From Aaosphaeria pasadenensis (Eukaryota > Ascomycota > Dothideomycetes > Pleosporales): a DNA stretch of 64,000 bases. Below, piece by piece: positions 56,828 through 64,000 of this stretch (position 1 is its first letter; each line of letters opens with the position of its first letter). The stretch covers positions 930,001 to 994,000 of the forward strand of contig JAKLMB010000007.1 of the NCBI GenBank assembly GCA_022813625.1, in the 5' to 3' direction. Below the pieces are notes generated by a model, which searched no databases, had not been told where the DNA came from, and worked only from the letters and a program-made list of their open reading frames with translations. The position numbers were made by a program, and so were the translations under genes.

Positions 56828-59448
56828 TTTGATTTGTTTTAGAATTGAGATGTGAAGTATTGAGTGCTGTAGTAGGAGTATTGTACTGGAATACTGTTGG
56901 AGTTATGTTTGAAGTAGGATTGAGATGTGAGGATGGATGAGTTGTTGATGTTGTGATGATGAGTTTTTCATGGCGACTGACCTTCCAACTTATATATTCA
57001 TCTTCCTATCAAGATTGGATTCAATGTTGACATTAGGATAGGACTTTTCTTGACGATGCTATCCACAGTCTCGGTTGTTCTCCGTTCCGCGTGGCTATAG
57101 TGAGTACAAAATTACCGTTTACGGCACAACTGGCTCAGCCTCCACAACCAGAAATGTAGATAGGCTAGCCAGAAGGAGATTAAATGTATAAGCTACATCC
57201 AATGAGAGCGCAGGAGCGATTACTCTAAATCCCCGAATAGTACACCTGGTGAGGCCCAGCTCGGAACTAATCCTTACGTCCCCAGGATCTCGTCCCTACT
57301 TTGTGCCGCTATTTTGCTGACGATGAATTCTCTCCGCTAAAGATAGATCTTGACTTGGTTGCTGATTCAACCAGCTGTGCCAGCCACCACGTACATCTCG
57401 TAAATTTACACTCGCCCCACCAACGCAGATTTGTGTGAACCTTGCTATTGCACCGTTCCAGCTAATAAACTAAGTGGGGTTTTAGGATTTTTGTTTTTTT
57501 CTTCTTTCTAATTCGCCAATCAGCTACGCTGTATTCCATGAAGATATTGATCACGGAGAGAGCCTATCCGAATGCTACAACCTAGCTATGATCGTTGAAT
57601 AGTAAAAATGTTTTCTAGATACAGTCTGCTCGACATCATACGGTTATAGCATGCAAGATGTGCATATTTATTCGCGTTGCTTGTAATGCAGCTAGTGAAA
57701 GACCATTCGCTCCACCGTGACATCTTGTAATGGGAGGCATTCGAAGTGGCAGTAAACAGATATTGACTTCTCTCCATCGCTCCTTCCCAGTAGCTCTTGA
57801 TCATTCCCTCACGCGAGTAGCTCTGTAGATCGGGCGGAGCAGCTCCTTCGTTGTCTGGTAGATTACGATACGGATTATGATTAGAAATTATGGAATGCAT
57901 GGGAGACTCCAACGAAAATGGGCCCAGCTTCGCATCCGGTGTAGTCAGAAGGTCTGCAGAAAAGAAATCTTAGTTCTCTCCATAGCGCCTTCATCTACTG
58001 GTAGGATGGGTGCCAATCTCTCCGCAAGTTACTGTGGAGCCACGCGGTCATTGTTTTGTTTTGACAGGTATCGGTGTACATCTCCGTTCCCTGCCAACTG
58101 GTAATTAAGACCAAGTCTGTGCCATGCCTAGGCCTGAGAAGATAGAGTATTCTATTTTGAGGCAGGCTTCAGCGCGACGATCGACACTTTCCCAGGCCTA
58201 TTTCAATACCATTCCTTCTGGAAGCTGTACTGACCTTGCCGTATTACCGCCTCACATCACATCTGTCTTAGACAGAACAGGACGGTACCCTGCTTAGAGT
58301 TACTTCACTCGTTTCGCCGGTTTAAACGGATCTACGGGATATTCGTTATTCATAGTCACTGCAACACTGTCACTGACAGATGGTAACATGTTCGAGTCCA
58401 TCGATGATGTGTACATGAAATTGGACGAACAAGAAGAGCATTTCCCAGATCTCCCAATGTCAACGAAGGGGTGCCGGTCAGAGGCGTGTAGAAGATGCAT
58501 TCTTTGATGAAACCCTAGGTATGCTGTTCGGCGGCGCATGAGGCGCATGAGGCACTCAAACGAAACATCCCCCAACTGTACAACCCCAACGTCAGTAGGG
58601 CAGCTACAAATTTATTTTCTGAGGCTCCCCCCCTACACGAGTAGCCGCTGGGATAGCCCCTCCTTCAAGATACCTCTCATTGACTACGACGTTTCATTAA
58701 TATCGATTCGTTGACTCTGTAATGACATCTTTCGTAATTGTAATTATTTGCCTTGCGAAGTAGTCAGGTGTGAGGAGTTACACGGCCTCAACGTAGAGCA
58801 TATGTGCATACTACCTACAGTCGGAGGCTCCACAAAATGTACGAATGAATTGACGTCCAATATCACAAGATGGATGTTGTAGCATCCGAAGGACTATAAT
58901 ATGTTCAGTGCACGTTGCTGATAAACACTTGTGTCACATGGAGGTCCTGATATCGACGCCATACCACGGAAACATCATTCTCCGGCAGCCACACTGCCAC
59001 ATCTTCAACAACTCATTGCGAAAATACCTGAATTAGGGCCTCTTGAGTACGACCGAAGCGAAGGGATGTCTTGGCCAACGGTCGTATACCCCAGATCAAG
59101 GGTTGATGCTGGTAATTGGAGGCCCCAAGATTAGGCCGACGAGGACTAGGCCTAAGCGCGCTTTGCTGTTGTCAGCTCTGACACTTACCCATTTTATTTT
59201 CCACATTAAGTGATGCGCGTACAAGAGGAGTCTTAGATTACCAATTGGAGATATCTTTAGATGAAGAGACAGCATAAAGTAGCGTACGATGTGTTGTCAA
59301 ATATCACGATTCATTCAGGCACGAAAGCCATCTATCGGATCTGAACTTCCGAAGCCCAAGGGATCTCTACGCATTCTTCATGGAATTAAATTGGTGCCAT
59401 TCTGGACAGAAAATGTATTCGCTATGTTGGACATCTCCTCTGCGGTGA
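56828..59448. other. Gene-poor stretch (2.6 kb)
   Basis: The left end is the cupredoxin promoter. Frames at 57586-57912 (-), 57877-58104 (+), 58300-58575 (-) and 58931-59134 (+) are short, lack domains and do not join by clear splice sites. No repeat or RNA gene was recognised. Confidence 0.4.
56989..56996 (-). promoter_or_regulatory. TATA box TATATAAG
   Basis: On the minus strand TATATAAG lies about 165 nt before the cupredoxin ATG, consistent with a strong, regulated promoter. Confidence 0.5.
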
Positions 59449-60775
59449 CTACGTTCCATCCTCCTTCAGTTGATTCGTCTTGCCTCCCTTAGAGCTGCTT
59501 CGAATATACGGTTCTAAAGGAAATATGCTGTTCTCTTCCGTCACATCTTTGTACACACCATCCCATCTACTCTGAATTTGCGCTGGAGTTTCCCAGGCGA
59601 ATTCTTCGTCTCTCAGCCATAATCTCACGAGGTGCCTCTGCTTGTCTGCTGTGTTCGTGAAACCATCACGAGCGTGGAAGATGGAAAGATTGTTCGCAAA
59701 CTGGATGTCGCCTTTCTTGAAGTCAAGTCCTACGGCATGCTTCTCCGCGAGGAAATGTAGTGTGTCGAGTGCTTCAGCCTGCGCCTCAGTGATTGGCGGG
59801 ATGTCGGGCGACCTTGGGAGTGCCTGGAAGCCTGTGAAGTTGCGACGTGCGTATTGGATGATCAGACGTTCAGCACTTGTCTCGGTCTCTGGTTGGTAGT
59901 ATAACAAGGGCCTGCTCACGTAGGATTCGCCTTTACCATCGAAGCTGTACAATATATACGTAAGCGTTGCGGTTGCAATCGGAAAACAAGTACGAAGTAG
60001 ATCGCTGGATTGTAATGAGTGGTACTCACAGCTCAGCGGGCCATGGCTCCGCCAGTGTCCGGATCAAGTCCGGTCGTGTACGTGCAATCTCGTTGTACAC
60101 ATTCCAACTACTACTGAGCTTACTCTGTCCTCCCTCGGCGGCTTCTTCCAGGCAGAACAAGGCAATGATGTCGCCGGCATCAGTATGGAATACTTGCTTG
60201 TCATTGGTGTAAGCCGGCGCTCCTATTTGGTTTGCATCGTAGACGGTGCGTAAATCTTTGATGTGGTTCATGACAACATCTGCCGGCTTCCCGTCGAAGG
60301 TATGGTCCTGACGGCCTCGAATCGGGCCAACATGTGAGGCGAGGCCGGCATAGATGATAACGTTTTCCTCCCGAGTGTGGCGATCGACAGGGACACCACG
60401 TATGACCTTGAAGCCGAATCCATTGTGCACCTCATTTGAAACCTCGCGAAGCCTAGCGTGCAGAGTTGGGAGAGGGAAAGTGTCCTGGTTTATGAAGCCA
60501 TTTGGTTTGCTCAGTTGCTTAAAGTGGTGCAAGGCGTTCTCCAACTCTTCAATATCAGCAGCGGTCAATTGGAAATTCCAATCAAATCGCTGACCAATAT
60601 TTTCATTTGTCCAGACAAGATCGGACTTCAACTCTTTGGGAAATCCATCAGGCAATGACTTGGATATCGTTTCATTTGCAAGACGACGTTGCACTCGCGC
60701 GAGGTATTTGTCGTAATTAGGAGCATATGCAATATCGGGCTGTCTGGGCGGGGTTGACACAGCTGCGGCCGCCAT
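59449..60775 (-). CDS. TauD/TfdA-family Fe(II)/2-oxoglutarate dioxygenase
   Basis: Exon 1 (60775-60030) and exon 2 (59944-59449) join across an 85-nt intron to 413 residues. The iron motif is FHTDAGD (H197, D199), followed by LEEAAEGGQSKLSSSWNVYNE. The second iron His is likely H339 (NNLSIFHARDGF), and the Arg that binds 2-oxoglutarate lies in RHLVRLWLRD. This is a single-domain cytosolic dioxygenase of the taurine/alpha-ketoglutarate group, often acting on sulfonates or small acids in fungi; substrate unknown. An in-frame ATG at 60973 exists, but the family-like start is 60775. It has no operon-like partner. Confidence 0.92.
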
Positions 60776-61242
60776 TCTGATCAGATGTGGAATGGAAATT
60801 GTTTCTACGAGAGATCGGTCATAACACGATCCTGCGACTATCGCTTGATAGATATAACATTGGGAGATCGAAATGAGGGGCAGCTGCTGATCCCAGACGT
60901 CAGAGGGGTAACAATTGACGCCAACCATTGTCCGAACGTCTCTGTCGAATAAGGAAGTTAGTACATAGCTCAATACTCACATTGAATGGCGTGCTTACAA
61001 CACCATAGAAATGCCGAACTATCAACAAGTTAACAACCTCCCAAAGTGTCTTTTAATGTAATCAAAGATTCGTAAACTCGCAGTTGGTGGCGTATTTACT
61101 AGGTATGTGTTGCCTATCCGATTATGCTTTTCCAATCCTATATTAAAAAAAAGAACTAAGGGTATCCAAGAAATATTATCATGCATGCTCCGTACCGCAA
61201 GAAAAGAAAGATCCTTTGAACAAATGCAGTCCCATGTACATG
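60776..61242. other. Intergenic between tandem minus-strand genes
   Basis: The TauD promoter and the caspase-like gene 3' flank. A 10-base A run sits near 61145. No gene seen. Confidence 0.45.
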
Positions 61243-62792
61243 CTACCCGCCTTCTTCAACCCTCGACGAATCCGACCTCGGCGGCGATGGCGGATCACTA
61301 CGGTAATGAGGTAGCTCTAGCAACCCTTTCTTTAACTCTGGAAGACCTTCATCGGCCTCCGTATCGCGCCTTCGTTTTCTTGTAGGCGATGTGAAAGTAC
61401 TCGTAAGCTCCTCGGATCGATCAAACGTCGGTAGTTTGATTTCATCAATGCCCCGGTCTGCTCGTGCTGCTGCCCTTTTGTCTGCTCTTCTTTTATGGAC
61501 AACCTTCTTCCACTGCGTGATGGCATAGAGCGCTAAGGCGGCGCGACCGAATGGTGTTGCACGAGCGGGCTTCATGCCGAGATAATCCATTCGACGAAGA
61601 CCAACGAACGATTTGTTACCGAATGCCTTTGACAGGTTTCTTGCCAGGAATTCGATCTGTTCACGATTCAAATATTCATCACGAAGGGCGAAGCGTAGTG
61701 TCAGATAACCCTGAGGAGGATGTGGGAGCGCCGGTTGACACGCCCTCTCCTTCTTAGACTTCAACGGGGCGAGACTAATGTGTCGTTCATCCCGCTTCCG
61801 TCGACAGATGAGTAACGAAGGGGTATCGCGACGTCGTTCGTCAAATACGATGCGCTGGTTGAGATGGAAAGTTGTGAATGATCGGCCTGGATATTCCTTT
61901 ACAAGGGCTTTGAGGGCATCAATGAGTGCTCTCGTGAACGAATACTCTCCTGGTGACGCTGTGGTCTGGTCGAAACCACAGGCACTCAAGAGTTCAAAAA
62001 TACGCGTATCCTCTCTGGACGACTTGACATGGTTGCTGGAATAGCACGTATCCAGGATCGTGAGTATGTCCCCCTCCACATCTTCTGACGCAAGGATATC
62101 CTCCACCTTGTTCCAGTTCGCCCTTGCTTCGTTATTGAATCCTCTCAAATGTGCAGGATTGATACTGGCGCATAGCTCGAGGTATTTCTCATGCTCTCTA
62201 TATCTGCCATGTCCCGTGTAGTATACAATCATCAAGTTATTTGGACCATCGTGTTTCTCGATAAACGTGCTGATGAATCGGCTGATCTGGTGCTGCGGCT
62301 TTTTGGAAACGTTGAGTTCGACGGTCTCAGTATCGTAATTGAAGACCTCACGGAAAACGCGATCAAGTTCCTCGGCCTAGTTCGTACATCATTGATTAGC
62401 GCCGGTTGGTGTGGGTACCATGCGAAATAACTCACCTCATCTCTCGTCTTGAGCTCATCCAGCTCATCATCCCATTTGATGATCAAGACAGCGGCCTCTT
62501 GATATCCATCTGGGAGATTCATGTTCCTCGCAATGGCATCATCCCACCAAGATTGCATCTCGGCGGCACGTTCCTGGATTGCATGCTCCTCCTCACCATT
62601 CGGCCGGCCATGTTCGAGTAGTTGTTGACTGCCCCAATCTTGAGACTCTATTGGCGGGTCTATTGATGTAGATTCGATGCGGATATCTGCACGAGCGTGG
62701 AACACTGTATTTGATAGCGGATTCGCAGCTATGGGTGAGATATCGGACTCCATGGTATCCAGCAGCTGCGCGTGGTTCGGCCAAAGAGCCAT
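61243..62792 (-). CDS. Caspase-like (C14 family) protein
   Basis: Exon 1 (62792-62436) and exon 2 (62376-61243) join across a 59-nt intron to 496 residues. After a variable, acidic N-terminus of about 95 residues, the caspase fold begins (AAVLIIKWDDELDELKT). The histidine is H175 (IVYYTGHG) and the cysteine C230 (LTILDTCYSS), the expected dyad. The C-terminal half holds LTLRFALRDEYLNREQIEFLARN and a basic stretch SPTRKRRRDTEADEG that could be a nuclear signal. It is not a metacaspase of the usual fungal Yca1 type, as no Gln-rich prodomain is seen. Cleavage specificity and a role in cell death or incompatibility are inference only. Confidence 0.82.
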
Positions 62793-63431
62793 TGTTTAAG
62801 GTGGTCGTAAGGCTTTAAGGTTCGAGGATCGTTCGCAGGAAACAGCCATAACGACGTCCACCGTTCGCTCTGGCCCCCAATGATCCTCTGTGACAGATGT
62901 GAGAGTAAGCCTGTGGCACATGCGGTTGGTGGAAGGTCGGAGATACGTCGTGATTGGGCGCTAGGTCCAATCTGATACTCTGGGTGGGGGCCAAAAAACA
63001 ATTGCAATCCGCATATGTACATACATGCTTTATCGTCTTGACAGTAACAGTAACACTCTGCGGTAAACTTGCATCGTTTGGGGCATCTGTGATGCTAGAA
63101 ATAGACACAGTGTGATTAGCGAACAGCATGTGCGCTTGGAACTCTGTCATTGCGGCGTAGAATAGCATATTGTGTTGTAGGAACAACATGCGTGACTAAC
63201 CTCGACTGCGGCTGTGTAGGAGGTCCCCGTTACTCAGGTGTTGAGGCTGTCATAGTGCAGCAAAACAGGCAGCATTTGATGGGGCGGAATCCAGAGGCCT
63301 GTAGCAGTTCATCCATTCTATATCTACTTCGTCCAGCCGTGCCTTTTTCCAAAGACGTCCTTCACACGCAAGGCTAACAAATTACAAGCTACTTTTCCAG
63401 CCCTATCATTTCAATCGTCCACACGAACGTA
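62793..63431. other. Divergent promoter region
   Basis: 640 bases between the caspase-like gene (-) and the SH3/Tudor-like gene (+). Overlapping frames on the minus strand (62815-63189 and 62729-63022) show no domain. Confidence 0.45.
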
Positions 63432-63960
63432 ATGATGGCGACTGAGTTGCAATCTCAGCTTGACCAGGGTCAACCTGTGAGTCGTGTCTCTCATTCTACA
63501 CAGTAATCGCCACAAGACTTACGAACCATCTTTCGTACAGTTCCAGGAACGGAAAGAGGCAAGCCCGAGTCCTTCGCCTTCGGAAGAAGCGATCCCAACG
63601 CTCCAGTCCAGTGTGAATGCAGACCCATTCGCGACCCCAACACACAAGTCCAGTGTGGGTGTAGACCCATTTGCGACAGAGGTAAGTTACTCCAGATTCA
63701 AGACAAAATTTCGTTATCCGAAAATTGCGCATACTAACAAGTCATTGAAGTCTTCTGCTCGATTTCAGAAGGGCGATAAAGTGCACATGTCTCAAATCAT
63801 CAAAGGTGTCCGTGTCAAGGGCACGTATACAATCCACAAGGCCCGATTGCACTCCTCGAAGGCATTTTGCGAGTACCAACTGCTTGATGCACAAAAGCAG
63901 TTATACAACAAGGGGGAATGGGTCCGAGAGAAAGTTCTCAAAGTTGACCAAAAGCGTTAA
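63432..63960 (+). CDS. Small SH3/Tudor-like protein with duplicated DPF motif
   Basis: Exons 63432-63476, 63541-63681 and 63751-63960 join to 131 residues. A TACTAAC branch site lies just before the last acceptor; a second acceptor at 63768 would drop six residues in frame. The N-terminal half is acidic/Ser-Pro-rich and carries two tandem copies of SSV-x-x-DPFAT (encoded by a 36-nt duplication). The C-terminal half (FQKGDKVHMSQIIKGVRVKGTYTIHKARL, here given in part, then NKGEWVREKVLKVDQ) resembles a small SH3/Tudor/KOW beta barrel as in chromatin- or RNA-associated fungal proteins. I do not know its function. The gene is divergent from the caspase-like gene. Confidence 0.65.
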
Positions 63961-64000
63961 TAGTCGGAAAACGATGGGCCACCGGTGAACGAAGGACTGA

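Noticed and set aside
57586..59134. Several short frames that might be a decayed transcription factor
   Set aside because: No Zn2Cys6 cysteine pattern or other domain could be read, and frames do not join.
62815..63189. A 124-codon minus-strand frame upstream of the caspase-like gene, as possible 5' exon
   Set aside because: No in-frame splice into the caspase exon and a clear ATG is present at 62792.
1..64000. CRISPR arrays, rRNA, transposon terminal repeats or a biosynthetic gene cluster
   Set aside because: None was seen: no regularly spaced repeats, no rRNA-like blocks, no transposase or backbone enzyme frames. Decisive checks would be a covariance-model scan and a repeat-library search.

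Overview
The window is nuclear DNA of a filamentous ascomycete. Genes are split by short introns (about 49-150 nt) with GTANGT-type donors and, in places, CTAAC-type branch sites. Intergenic spaces run to several kb, and the gene set is typically fungal: a PalB/Rim13 calpain, a BLI-3 homologue, a GT90 CAP10-like transferase, a PL3 pectate lyase and GH20 hexosaminidase. A plant-associated or saprotrophic, possibly cold-tolerant member of the Leotiomycetes would fit, but that placement is inference. I assembled about 22 gene models by hand from splice sites and reading-frame continuity.

Left part (1-20 kb): two orphan genes, a Wss1-type DNA-protein crosslink protease, a small mitochondrial membrane protein, a secreted metzincin-like protease, an NmrA/isoflavone-reductase-like oxidoreductase, a small secreted jelly-roll-like protein, a GT90 glycosyltransferase, a 14-TM DHA2 drug transporter and a BLI-3-like flavin protein.

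Middle (20-41 kb): this part is rich in secreted proteins separated by long gene-poor stretches. It holds a PL3 pectate lyase, an 858-residue Ser/Pro/Thr-rich protein with an acidic Trp-rich tail and a repeat tail, a Dal5-like anion:cation transporter, a DUF3494 ice-binding protein with a Thr linker, and a GH20 hexosaminidase with a dibasic propeptide. Gaps of about 4.1 kb (29.0-33.2 kb) and 3.8 kb (36.8-40.6 kb) hold no gene I can support, only short low-complexity repeats.

Right part (40.6-64 kb): this part has more housekeeping genes. It holds a GT8 transferase, ribosomal protein L12 (uL11) with a 14-nt last exon, a peroxisomal-type mitochondrial-family carrier, PalB/Rim13 of the ambient-pH pathway, an Osh4/Kes1-type sterol/PI4P transfer protein, a Gre2/DFR-like SDR, a secreted cupredoxin, a TauD-family dioxygenase, a caspase-like (C14) protein and a small SH3/Tudor-like protein with a duplicated DPF motif.

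The genes do not form an obvious biosynthetic cluster or mobile element. No CRISPR, rRNA, tRNA or intact transposon was seen. The most unusual proteins are the 858-residue surface protein, the tailed ice-binding protein and the caspase-like protein with its basic C-terminal extension.
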